A DNA stretch of 64,000 bases. It comes from Mucilaginibacter rubeus (lineage in GTDB: Bacteria; Bacteroidota; Bacteroidia; Sphingobacteriales; Sphingobacteriaceae). The translations under genes and the position numbers were made by a program. Every line of letters begins with the position of its first letter. The first letter of the stretch is position 1. Positions 29,442-37,423 of the stretch are shown piece by piece. The notes under the pieces were generated by a model. That model was given only the letters and a program-made list of their open reading frames with translations, did not search any database and was not told the DNA's origin. The stretch lies in NCBI RefSeq assembly GCF_003286415.2, contig NZ_CP043450.1, forward strand, positions 5,208,001 through 5,272,000, read 5' to 3'.

Positions 29442-31202
29442 TTAATCCAGCGCGTCAGCTGTGTCCTTCTCTCCTATCTGTTGACGCCACATAGCGTAAT
29501 ACAAACCTTTTTGGGCTATCAGATCGGCATGTTTGCCGCCTTCAATAATGCGGCCTTTTTCCAGTACATAAATACTATCAGCATGCATAATGGTTGACAA
29601 ACGGTGGGCTATCAGGATAGTAATATGATTTTCCCTTTCGGATACATTACGGATAGTTTCTGTGATCTCCTCTTCGGTAATAGAATCAAGCGATGAGGTA
29701 GCTTCGTCAAATACCAGGATATCCGGCCGGCGCAATAATGCTCGTGCTATAGAAAGGCGCTGCTTTTCGCCACCCGAAACTTTCACACCACCTTCACCAA
29801 TTACTGTACTTAAACCTTTATCGGCACGGGCCAGCAGGGTTTGACAGGCGGCACGCTGCAACACATCCATACATTCCTCATCGGTAGCGTTCGGGCGCAC
29901 AAATTGCAGGTTTTCTCGGATGGTGCCTGAAAATAACTGTGTATCCTGGGTTACAAAACCAATTTTTTCGCGAAGCTGATCAAGGTCAATTTCTTTACTT
30001 AATGTGCCGTTATACAAAATATCCCCCTGCAAAGGTTGATACAAGCCTACCAGTAATTTCACCAGCGTTGTTTTACCTGAACCCGAAGGGCCTACAAACG
30101 CAATAGTCTCGCCTGAATTAGTTTCAAAACTGATATGATTAAGCGCGTTACGGTTTGCAGTTAGGTGTTTAAAGCTAACATCGTTAAAAGTTAAAGTATC
30201 TACCTTTTCAAGCAATACCGGCTTTTCCGGTTTTTTATCAATTGGGATGCTCAATATCCTGTTGAAGTTACCAAGTGATACTTCGGCCTCACGCCATGAA
30301 AGGATCACGTTACCCAACTCCTGCAACGGATTAAATAAAAAGAATGAGTAAAATAAAAAGCTGAAATACTGGCCCGGTGAAATAGTTCCTTTAAAGATGA
30401 GCATTAACAAAACCACTACCATTACGCTGCGCACAAAGTTTACCGTAGTACCTTGCACAAAGCTCATACTGCGCACGTACTTCACTTTCATCAGTTCCAG
30501 GTCGAGGATTTTATAGGTGGTATTGTTTAACCGGGCTATTTCCTGTTTGGCCAAACCTAAACTTTTCACCAACTCGATATTCCTTAATGATTCGGTTGTT
30601 GAACCTGCAAGGGCAGTTGTTTCGGCTACGATGGTCTTCTGGATTTTTTTGATCCTGCGGCTCATAGCCATACTCACAAATGTGATGATAGGTATTGCCG
30701 CGAAATACACCAGCGTAACTTTATAGCTTACGCTTACCGAGTAAACAATTACAAACACCATCCCGATGAGCGAAACAAATAGGATGCTGATAAAAGAGGT
30801 GATAAACTTTTCGCAATCCAAGCGTACCTTTTGCAGTATGCCCAGGGTTTCGCCGCTGCGCTGGTCTTCAAATACCTGGTATGGTAATTCAAGCGAGTGT
30901 TTTAAACCGTCTGCATACATTTCGGCACCCACTTTTTGGGTGATGATATTGGTAAAATAATCCTGGAAGTTTTTTGCTATCCGCGATACCATAGCAACAC
31001 CTATGGCCGCCCCAACAAGTAATAATACTTTGTTCAAATATTCGTCATAGTGGAGAGATGTGCGTTGCTCAATAACACGGTCAACAATACGACCGGTTAT
31101 CCATGGATCCAACAGCGAAAAGCCTATATTCATTGCCGCCAGGAAAAGTGCAAATACTACAATCCAGCGGTGTTTTTTTAAGTAAGAGATTAATACATTC
31201 AT
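29442..31202 (-). CDS. ABC exporter, fused membrane and ATPase domains (MsbA-like)
   Basis: 586 residues. Residues 1-320 form a six-helix type-IV exporter domain (WIVVFALFLAAMNIGFSLLDPWITG, LLVGAAIGVAMVSRIAKNF and others). The ATPase has GPSGSGKTTLVKLL, Q-loop VTQDTQLFSGT, signature VSGGEKQRLSIARALL, Walker B ILVFDEATSSLD and switch His in LIAHRLS. It works as a homodimer. Lipid or drug export is usual for the family; the substrate cannot be told. It reads away from frr, whose terminator lies just upstream. Confidence 0.92.
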   Translation of the reverse strand: MNVLISYLKKHRWIVVFALFLAAMNIGFSLLDPWITGRIVDRVIEQRTSLHYDEYLNKVLLLVGAAIGVAMVSRIAKNFQDYFTNIITQKVGAEMYADGLKHSLELPYQVFEDQRSGETLGILQKVRLDCEKFITSFISILFVSLIGMVFVIVYSVSVSYKVTLVYFAAIPIITFVSMAMSRRIKKIQKTIVAETTALAGSTTESLRNIELVKSLGLAKQEIARLNNTTYKILDLELMKVKYVRSMSFVQGTTVNFVRSVMVVVLLMLIFKGTISPGQYFSFLFYSFFLFNPLQELGNVILSWREAEVSLGNFNRILSIPIDKKPEKPVLLEKVDTLTFNDVSFKHLTANRNALNHISFETNSGETIAFVGPSGSGKTTLVKLLVGLYQPLQGDILYNGTLSKEIDLDQLREKIGFVTQDTQLFSGTIRENLQFVRPNATDEECMDVLQRAACQTLLARADKGLSTVIGEGGVKVSGGEKQRLSIARALLRRPDILVFDEATSSLDSITEEEITETIRNVSERENHITILIAHRLSTIMHADSIYVLEKGRIIEGGKHADLIAQKGLYYAMWRQQIGEKDTADALD

Positions 31203-31222
31203 GTTTCAACAGCAAACATAAA

Positions 31223-31256
31223 AAAAGGGAACGGCTAAGTAGCTCATTCCCTTTTA
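31223..31256 (-). terminator. Terminator downstream of frr
   Basis: On the minus strand AAAAGGGAA and TTCCCTTTT form a stem with inner GCT/AGC pairs and a following T-run. It sits between frr and the ABC exporter start. Confidence 0.75.
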
Positions 31257-31275
31257 ATTTGACATAAGGTTAATA

Positions 31276-31839
31276 TTAAACCGTCATGATATCTTTCTCT
31301 TTAGCTTCTGAAAGTTGATCAACTTTAGCGATGTAAGCATCGGTAAGTTTTTGAACTTCAGCTTCGCCTGTTTTTATTTCGTCTTCAGAAACACCTTCTG
31401 ATTTTAATTTTTTGATCTTCTCGTTAGCATCTTTACGGATGTTACGAACAGCTACCTTACCGGTTTCAGCTTCGGCTTTTGCTTTCTTAACCAGGTCACG
31501 ACGACGCTCTTCAGTAAGTGGCGGTACATTGATACGGATTATGATACCGTCGTTTTGTGGGTTAACACCTAAGTTAGCTTCTTTAATAGCCTTTTCGATA
31601 GGGTTTAACAATGATTTTTCCCAAGGCTGAACAACAATGGTACGGGCATCAGGGGTGTTAACGCTGCCTATCTGGCTTAATGGTGTTGGGGTACCATAGT
31701 AATCAACCCTGATATCGTCAAGTAATGAAGGGCTTGCCTTACCTGCACGTATTTTATTTAATTCGCTATCTGCATGGTCAATGGCTTTATCCATTAAAGC
31801 CTTTGCATCGTTCACTTGTTTTTTAATGAGTTCGCTCAT
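31276..31839 (-). CDS. frr: Ribosome recycling factor
   Basis: 187 residues, the standard length. The family landmarks are all present: an N-terminal helix with MDKAIDHADSELNKIRAGKASPSLLD, then VDYYGTPTPLSQIGSVNTPDARTIVVQPW, IEKAIKEANLGVNPQNDG, IRINVPPLTEERRRDLVKKAK, and a C-terminal helix AYIAKVDQLSEAKEKDIM. With EF-G it splits the post-termination ribosome. pyrH, the usual neighbour, is not present here. A clear terminator follows. Confidence 0.98.
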   Translation of the reverse strand: MSELIKKQVNDAKALMDKAIDHADSELNKIRAGKASPSLLDDIRVDYYGTPTPLSQIGSVNTPDARTIVVQPWEKSLLNPIEKAIKEANLGVNPQNDGIIIRINVPPLTEERRRDLVKKAKAEAETGKVAVRNIRKDANEKIKKLKSEGVSEDEIKTGEAEVQKLTDAYIAKVDQLSEAKEKDIMTV

Positions 31840-31990
31840 CGGTTTTTAAATTTTCAACAAAAATAGTAAAATCTATCAGTTTACGGCTTTGGTATTTGGG
31901 TTCAATTAAAAAGCATTTAACAATAAATAACATTATTTAACATTTATATATTATTAAACGATGGGTATATTAGTATAAAATATTATCGCC

Positions 31991-32380
31991 ATGAAAAAAA
32001 CCTTACTCCTTGTCACAATCATAGCCTGTGCAGGCCAGCTCAAAGCACAAAGCATCAATAAGGTGCCTAACAACAATAACGCTTTCGATAAATTTTTTAA
32101 CCTGAAACCTTTAAAGGCAGATAGCAACCTATCTAAATTAATCCCTGTACTTCCGCAAAAAGGACTTTTAAATAATAACAGCGCTTTGTTAAACACCCGT
32201 GAGCTTATTGCTGATGAAACGGTTTACAGTCGTATGCCGGTTGTTAAAACCTATCCGCAGGACAATATGCCGATTGTTAAAACAGACGAGCCGGGTGTAA
32301 AATATCATATGCTGATTAAAAGGATAGATATTGTTAATCCGGACACAGTTAGGATTAGGAAAGAAAAAGTTACTCCGTAG
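31991..32380 (+). CDS. Hypothetical exported protein
   Basis: 129 residues with a clear signal peptide (MKKTLLLVTIIACAGQLKAQ). The mature part is polar and asparagine-rich (NKVPNNNNAFDKFFNLKP) and holds the duplicated phrase MPVVKTYPQDN / MPIVKTDEPG around residues 82-100. No domain is recognised. Its last 11 bases overlap the end of the convergent sterol-desaturase gene. It is probably periplasmic or surface-attached. Confidence 0.7.
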   Translation: MKKTLLLVTIIACAGQLKAQSINKVPNNNNAFDKFFNLKPLKADSNLSKLIPVLPQKGLLNNNSALLNTRELIADETVYSRMPVVKTYPQDNMPIVKTDEPGVKYHMLIKRIDIVNPDTVRIRKEKVTP

Positions 32381-33092
32381 CCAGCTCGTCAGGCAATAAA
32401 GCAATGCCTTCCTTACCCTTCGCTTTTTTCCTTTTCTCTACTATTTGATCAAAACTCTTTTCGTAATCGGGGTGGTTGGTGCCCATCAGTCTGTCCCAGA
32501 TATTGAAATACAGGCCGTAATTACACTTCACCAGGCGGTGGTGCATATTATGGTGGGTTGACGTATTATGCCATTTGAACAACTTGTGCGTAGTAAAACC
32601 TTGGGGGAAAAGTTCATATCCTAAATGCCCGGTCACGTTTAGCAATAACGAATACAATGAAAATACAGTGAGCGCGGTGCCGTGATAAGGAATGGTAAAA
32701 GCAATAAGTGGCACTATACCTATTTCTACAACAGCCTCCAGCGGATGAAAAGCATAAGCGGCAAATGGTGTTGGATTGGTAGATAAATGGTGCGTTTTGT
32801 GCATCAGCTTAAACAAGGGCTTCCAATGCATAGCGCGATGGGTCCAGTAAAAATAGGTATCATGCATCAGGATCATCAGCCCGATACTCAAAAAATAATA
32901 AGCGTATCCTTTATCGCTGATGCTTGGGTAGATCCTTGTTAAATGCTGCTTACTGGCGAAGATCACCAGCATGATCACAGCGCCGAATATCAGTATCGTA
33001 AAAAAGGAATAAACTATTTCTCTAAGGATGTGCTTATTTTCGGGATAACGCTGCTGAATCTTCGCATACCAATATGCCCTTTTGCGCCACAC
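32370..33092 (-). CDS. Sterol desaturase / fatty acid hydroxylase family protein
   Basis: 240 residues from the only conventional start, a GTG. The eight-histidine di-iron motif is present: HDTYFYWTHRAMH, HKTHH and HNMHH, within four membrane helices. These enzymes hydroxylate or desaturate lipid chains or carotenoids. The frame stays open for another 35 codons upstream, to about 33197, and encodes a good membrane helix (VLLSIAGRYLVFAGAFYLFFYVW) of the kind expected at the N-terminus of the family. That region has no ATG, GTG or TTG, so a rare ATT start at 33197, overlapping the cdaA stop, is possible. It follows cdaA in the same direction. Confidence 0.85.
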   Translation of the reverse strand: MWRKRAYWYAKIQQRYPENKHILREIVYSFFTILIFGAVIMLVIFASKQHLTRIYPSISDKGYAYYFLSIGLMILMHDTYFYWTHRAMHWKPLFKLMHKTHHLSTNPTPFAAYAFHPLEAVVEIGIVPLIAFTIPYHGTALTVFSLYSLLLNVTGHLGYELFPQGFTTHKLFKWHNTSTHHNMHHRLVKCNYGLYFNIWDRLMGTNHPDYEKSFDQIVEKRKKAKGKEGIALLPDELATE

Positions 33093-33189
33093 ATAAAAAA
33101 ACAGATAAAACGCACCTGCAAATACAAGATAGCGTCCGGCTATTGAAAGCAGAACCCTGGAAACTTCTATTATTTTTTCGATGGATATT

Positions 33190-33981
33190 TTAAAAATCCT
33201 TATTCAAAACTTTTTCCAGTTCCGCGAAGCTGATATTCATTTTAACCCGCCCCTGTTTGGCATAAGAAATCTCGCCGGTTTCTTCAGATACAATGATTGC
33301 CGTTGCCTCATTTGCCTCGGTTACACCAATGCCTGCCCTGTGACGCAGACCGAACTGTGCCGGCAGATCTGTTTTTTCGGTAAGCGGCAAAATACAGCTT
33401 GCCGATTTAATCTTATTCTCCGAGATCACCACGGCGCCATCGTGCAGCGGACTGGTTTTTTGAAAAATGCTTTCCAGCAAACGTTTTGATATTTTAGCCT
33501 CCACAACCTCGCAGCTGTTTTGGTAAAACTGTTCGTCATAATATTTAGCGAAAACAATAAGCGCTCCTGTACGGGTTTGCTTCAGGCTTTTGCAGGCATC
33601 AATTATTGGTTTAATACGGGCATAATTATTTTTCTCTACTTCAGATTTTCCGAAGAAATATTGCCACCAGGCCTTATTGCGTTGTAAAGAAGCATTTTTA
33701 CCTACCAACAATAAAAACCGCCTCACTTCCTGCTGAAACACTACAATGATAGCAATGATCCCCACATCAACAAACTTACCCAGTATAATAGTAAGCAGCT
33801 TCATGTCCAAAGCTTTCACCACAAAATTCAAAGCAAATATCACCGCGAAACCGATGAAGATATTGGCCGCGATGGTGCCTCTGATAAGGTTATATAACTG
33901 GTAAATGATCAATGCCACCAGCAATACATCAAGAATGGAGAAGAAACCTATTTTAGGGAAGAGGGATTGTAAGGACTGCAT
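33190..33981 (-). CDS. cdaA: Diadenylate cyclase CdaA
   Basis: 263 residues, the usual length. Three membrane helices are at the N-terminus (about 12-30, 36-55, 62-82), then the DAC domain with the two catalytic motifs DGAVVI (in TSPLHDGAVVISENKI) and RHRAGIG. It condenses two ATP to cyclic di-AMP, which controls potassium, osmotic balance and the cell wall. It is upstream of, and possibly overlapping, the sterol-desaturase gene. Confidence 0.96.
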   Translation of the reverse strand: MQSLQSLFPKIGFFSILDVLLVALIIYQLYNLIRGTIAANIFIGFAVIFALNFVVKALDMKLLTIILGKFVDVGIIAIIVVFQQEVRRFLLLVGKNASLQRNKAWWQYFFGKSEVEKNNYARIKPIIDACKSLKQTRTGALIVFAKYYDEQFYQNSCEVVEAKISKRLLESIFQKTSPLHDGAVVISENKIKSASCILPLTEKTDLPAQFGLRHRAGIGVTEANEATAIIVSEETGEISYAKQGRVKMNISFAELEKVLNKDF

Positions 33982-34083
33982 TTACGAAGTTAATAAGTTT
34001 ACCCGAACATAAACGCCGGAAGGGTGGTAAATATGATCAACCTCCCGGTAACCGTAGTCATTTTACATACCGGTGGTATTGTT

Positions 34084-34554
34084 TCAGGGAATGTACGGGC
34101 CTCCCGGCACGCCCCAACCCCATACAGGCATCGGCGTATCGGCGCTTTCTGTCGTAGTATCTGTTTGCGAGTTCAACACGGCTATGCGTGTCCCCCATTC
34201 CAGGTAAGCCATAAAGGCCGAACGAAACTCGGGGTCATCTGGAAGTGAAAGTTCATCGGCAGTTTGCAGCAACAATTCAATCCAGCGTTTGCGATGCGCT
34301 TCGGTTAAATATTTCTGCAAATGTTTATTGATCATAGCGTAGTGGCTGCCCTCGGTTTCACTGTAAGTTTTGGGACCGCCAAAAACTTCGCTTACAAAAT
34401 GTGCCACATGCATCCGGTGCTCGGGCGACATATGCTTAAATACAGGCTCCAGCAGCTCATCGGCCAAAACCTTATCATAAAACTTATTGAAAAGCTGTTC
34501 AAAAGCAAGTGTACCACCCGCCCATTCAAACAGTGTAGGGATTGTAGCTGTCAT
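34084..34554 (-). CDS. Truncated haemoglobin, group II
   Basis: 156 residues. It has a 2-on-2 globin pattern: LFEWAGGTLAFEQLFNKFYDKVL (B helix with Phe/Tyr B10 region), LEPVFKHMSPEHRMHVAHFVSEVFGGP (proximal His in the F helix expected shortly after), HLQKYLTEAHRKRWIELL with the Trp G8 typical of group II, and a C-terminal extension (PMPVWGWGVPGGPYIP) rich in Trp, Pro and Gly. Such proteins bind oxygen or detoxify NO and peroxide. It is a single gene. Confidence 0.88.
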   Translation of the reverse strand: MTATIPTLFEWAGGTLAFEQLFNKFYDKVLADELLEPVFKHMSPEHRMHVAHFVSEVFGGPKTYSETEGSHYAMINKHLQKYLTEAHRKRWIELLLQTADELSLPDDPEFRSAFMAYLEWGTRIAVLNSQTDTTTESADTPMPVWGWGVPGGPYIP

Positions 34555-34631
34555 AATTGTAAAAACCGGTTATGATAAAGATAGGTACCCTATTTTAAAA
34601 AGCCAGTAATTACTTGCAGCAATAAATTGAA

Positions 34632-35603
34632 TTATTTATTGCGCTCGGTCGTAAACCTTACCAGTTGCTCCAATCCGCGATGCGAATCACTATCGGGGAA
34701 AGTATTCAGAATCTCGAAAGCCTCATCCTGGAAACGTTTCATTTGCGTTTCGGCATATTGAAGGCCGCCGGTATCTTTTACAAACTTGATGATCTCTGCT
34801 ATCTTTTTTGGATCCTCGTTATGGTTTTTCACCAAGTTTATCACACGCTTTTTTTCTGAACTGCTACAGTTGGCCAGCGCGTAAATAAGCGGAAGGGTAA
34901 CTTTTTTCTCTTTGATATCTATACCTAATGGTTTACCCACATCATCGGTACCAAAATCAAACATATCATCCTTGATCTGGAACGCGATACCTATCTTTTC
35001 GCCAAAAAGGCGCATTTTCTCAACTACCTCATCACTTGCTCCGGCAGATGCAGCACCACAGGCACAACATGACGCGATAAGCGAGGCCGTTTTTTGCCTG
35101 ATCACATCGTAATAAACAGGTTCGCCAATATCCATGCGGCGCACCTTTTCTATCTGCATCAGCTCGCCCTCGCTCATTTGCTTAACGGCGTCAGATACGA
35201 TGCGGAGCAACTGGAAATCATTATTATCTATAGAAAGTAACAGGCCTTTGGACAGCAGGTAATCTCCTACCAAAACGGCTATCTTGTTTTTCCATAAAGC
35301 GTTGATAGAGAAAAATCCACGACGCTGATAAGAGTTATCAACTACATCATCATGCACAAGCGACGCAGTATGTAATAACTCAACCAATGCAGCCCCGCGA
35401 TGCGTAGCCTCGTTGATGCCCCCGCAAATGCTGGCCGAAAAAAACACGAACATCGGGCGGATCTGCTTTCCTTTACGCTTTACAATATAATGCGTGATAC
35501 GGTCAAGCAGCGGGACAGAACTTTTCATCGAGGTTCTGAATTTCTCCTCAAACGCATCAATATCAGCAGCAATAGGTTTTTTAATGTCGTTGATGCTCAG
35601 CAT
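34632..35603 (-). CDS. Polyprenyl synthetase (trans-isoprenyl diphosphate synthase)
   Basis: 323 residues from the ATG giving MLSINDIKKP; a TTG nine bases upstream is less likely. It has the first aspartate-rich motif HDDVVD (Asp85, 86, 89) and the second in FQIKDDMFDFGTD. KGKQIRPMFVFFSA before the first motif is the usual substrate-binding stretch. Such all-trans octaprenyl/solanesyl-type enzymes make the side chain of menaquinone in Bacteroidota. Chain length cannot be predicted with certainty. Confidence 0.93.
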   Translation of the reverse strand: MLSINDIKKPIAADIDAFEEKFRTSMKSSVPLLDRITHYIVKRKGKQIRPMFVFFSASICGGINEATHRGAALVELLHTASLVHDDVVDNSYQRRGFFSINALWKNKIAVLVGDYLLSKGLLLSIDNNDFQLLRIVSDAVKQMSEGELMQIEKVRRMDIGEPVYYDVIRQKTASLIASCCACGAASAGASDEVVEKMRLFGEKIGIAFQIKDDMFDFGTDDVGKPLGIDIKEKKVTLPLIYALANCSSSEKKRVINLVKNHNEDPKKIAEIIKFVKDTGGLQYAETQMKRFQDEAFEILNTFPDSDSHRGLEQLVRFTTERNK

Positions 35604-35817
35604 TGCAACCAAAACAGTATTTTATGTTAACCACCGCCATGTGACAGTGCGGAGCAAACATAAGCTAAAATTATTTATCTGCATTAAAGCCTACTATTTT
35701 TTACTCAAATTAAACCAAAGCATACAATTACCGTCATACTAATGCGAGTGCAATTTTTGTAAGTAGAGTTAAGTTTTTGTGAAAGCGGGGCCGGTTAAAA
35801 CGGGCTTCGCTTTTTTA

Positions 35818-35847
35818 TTGATTGTAAAGGCAAATATTTTACCTTTG
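35818..35847 (+). promoter_or_regulatory. tRNA-Ser promoter
   Basis: TTG (35818-35820), 19 bases, then TACCTTTG (35840-35847). It is a full Bacteroidota consensus promoter, 17 bases before the tRNA, and has the same -7 word as the proximal rRNA promoter. Confidence 0.8.
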
Positions 35848-35864
35848 CACTCCACTATTTACAC

Positions 35865-35952
35865 GGAGAGGTGTCTGAGTGGTCGAAAGAGCACGCCTGG
35901 AAAGTGTGTATACTCCAAAAGGGTATCGAGGGTTCGAATCCCTCCCTCTCCG
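35865..35952 (+). tRNA. tRNA-Ser (anticodon GGA)
   Basis: 88 bases: acceptor GGAGAGG with CCTCTCC and discriminator G; D-arm; anticodon loop with GGA (CCTGGAAAG); a long variable arm (TATACTCCAAAAGGGTATC) typical of serine tRNA; T-arm GGTTCGAATCC. An integrase gene begins 250 bases downstream, so its 3' end is the likely attachment site of the element described below. Confidence 0.96.
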
Positions 35953-35977
35953 CTGATTTTCATACCAAAAATGACTG

Positions 35978-36010
35978 AAAGCCTGTTTTTCGCACGAAAA
36001 CAGGCTTTTT
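35978..36010 (+). terminator. Terminator after tRNA-Ser
   Basis: AAAGCCTGTTTTTCG and CGAAAACAGGCTTTTT form a long stem around a short loop, ending in a T-run, 26 bases beyond the tRNA. Confidence 0.85.
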
Positions 36011-36052
36011 GCTTTAAACCAACAAGCTGTTTTATACGCCGTTTCGCATGAT

Positions 36053-36103
36053 TCTGGTGAGTAATTCGGTGAGTAAAGTTAATCAATTGATTAACTCACC
36101 AGA
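36053..36103. promoter_or_regulatory. Palindromic site with GGTGAGT repeats before the integrase
   Basis: TCTGGTGAGT (36053-36062) and ACTCACCAGA (36094-36103) are inverted. A second direct GGTGAGT is at 36068-36074. The centre holds the 18-base palindrome GTTAATCAATTGATTAAC (36078-36095). A further GTGAGT lies close to the integrase ATG (about 36191-36197). The cluster fits integrase or excisionase arm sites, or an operator; which one is inference. Confidence 0.55.
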
Positions 36104-36202
36104 AAGGCACTAAAATACTGATTGACAGCCAGTTCAAAAAATGAACATCTTGTCAGAAAATGGCCGCAAACCGATATTTGTTTAACCATTTAGTGAGTCA
36201 TT

Positions 36203-37417
36203 ATGAAGACAATTTTCAGTGTGCTCTTTTATTTGAAGAGACCAAAGGGCTATCAGACAGGTCCTATGCCTATCTACATGCGCATTACGATTGACAGTAA
36301 GCGCACAGAAATCACCACCGGTCGTGAATGTGAACCTTCGCAGTGGATCCCATCAGCAGGGCGAATGAAGGGAACGAAAGAAACCGTAAAATCGCTCAAT
36401 AATTACCTCGACACCCTACGCGCGAAGATCGATGACGCGCATTCGGCAATGATCAAAGCGGGAGATGACATTACCGCAGAGAGTTTGAAATGTCGTTTCC
36501 TGGGCAAAGAAGAAAGCCCGAAAATGCTCATCGAAATCTTTAAAAATCACAACCAGAAATTCGGTAAGCTCGTCGGCAAAGAAAATTCAAAAGGTACACT
36601 AAGCCGGTATAAAATATCGTTGAGCCATACACAGCGCTTTCTCAAGTGGCGTTTTAATCTTTCAGATATTCCTGTCAAAAAAGTAGATCACCAATTCATT
36701 ACGGATTATGATTTCTGGCTAAGATCAGAGCGCAATTGCGGCAATAATTCGGCCGTTAAGTACATGAGGAACTTTAAAAAGATCATCACCATCTGCCTGG
36801 ATAACGGCTGGATTGATCGCAACCCATTCCTGAAATACAAAGGCAAAACGAAACGGGTTCACCGGGTATGCCTGGAACAAGACGACCTGAACCGTATTGC
36901 CGAAAAGAACTTTTCGTCTGCACGACTTGAACAGATCAGGGATATTTTCCTGTTCAGCTGCTACACGGGCCTGGCGTACATTGACATTAAGAATCTACAC
37001 CGTGAGCACCTGACTAACCGCTACGACGGCGAAATATGGATCATGACCAATCGCCAAAAAACTGATATCCCAACCCGGGTCCCGCTTTTACCGCAGGCTA
37101 TTGAGCTCATACGAAAATATGAGTATCATCCGAAGTGCGCCAATACCGGGCTGCTCTTCCCGGTACCCTCCAATCAAAAGGTCAACGACTACCTGAAGGA
37201 GATCGCTGAACTCTGTAAGATCAAGCAGCCCCTTACCTTTCATATCGCACGACATACTTTTGCTACTACGATAACGCTGGCCAACGATGTGCCTATAGAA
37301 AGCGTGTCTGTTATGCTGGGCCATGCGAGTATCAAAACCACACAGGAGTATGCTAAAGTGCTAAATCTGAAACTAAGCAGGGACATGAGCGCCCTTCGAT
37401 CAAAAATTGGCTCATGA
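36203..37417 (+). CDS. Tyrosine recombinase / integrase (Bacteroidota type)
   Basis: 404 residues. The N-terminal arm-binding domain (about 1-90) begins MKTIFSVLFYLKRPK; a SAM-like core-binding domain follows (about 105-205). The catalytic part has HIARHTFATT (His347, Arg350) and nucleophile Tyr383 in HASIKTTQEYAKV. The first catalytic arginine expected in TGLR is Ala here (CYTGLAYIDIKNL), a replacement also known from Bacteroides integrases such as IntDOT, which lacks that arginine and still recombines. It lies 250 bases from tRNA-Ser in the same direction, and the DUF1016 gene follows within a few bases. Confidence 0.95.
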   Translation: MKTIFSVLFYLKRPKGYQTGPMPIYMRITIDSKRTEITTGRECEPSQWIPSAGRMKGTKETVKSLNNYLDTLRAKIDDAHSAMIKAGDDITAESLKCRFLGKEESPKMLIEIFKNHNQKFGKLVGKENSKGTLSRYKISLSHTQRFLKWRFNLSDIPVKKVDHQFITDYDFWLRSERNCGNNSAVKYMRNFKKIITICLDNGWIDRNPFLKYKGKTKRVHRVCLEQDDLNRIAEKNFSSARLEQIRDIFLFSCYTGLAYIDIKNLHREHLTNRYDGEIWIMTNRQKTDIPTRVPLLPQAIELIRKYEYHPKCANTGLLFPVPSNQKVNDYLKEIAELCKIKQPLTFHIARHTFATTITLANDVPIESVSVMLGHASIKTTQEYAKVLNLKLSRDMSALRSKIGS

Positions 37418-37423
37418 AAATTG

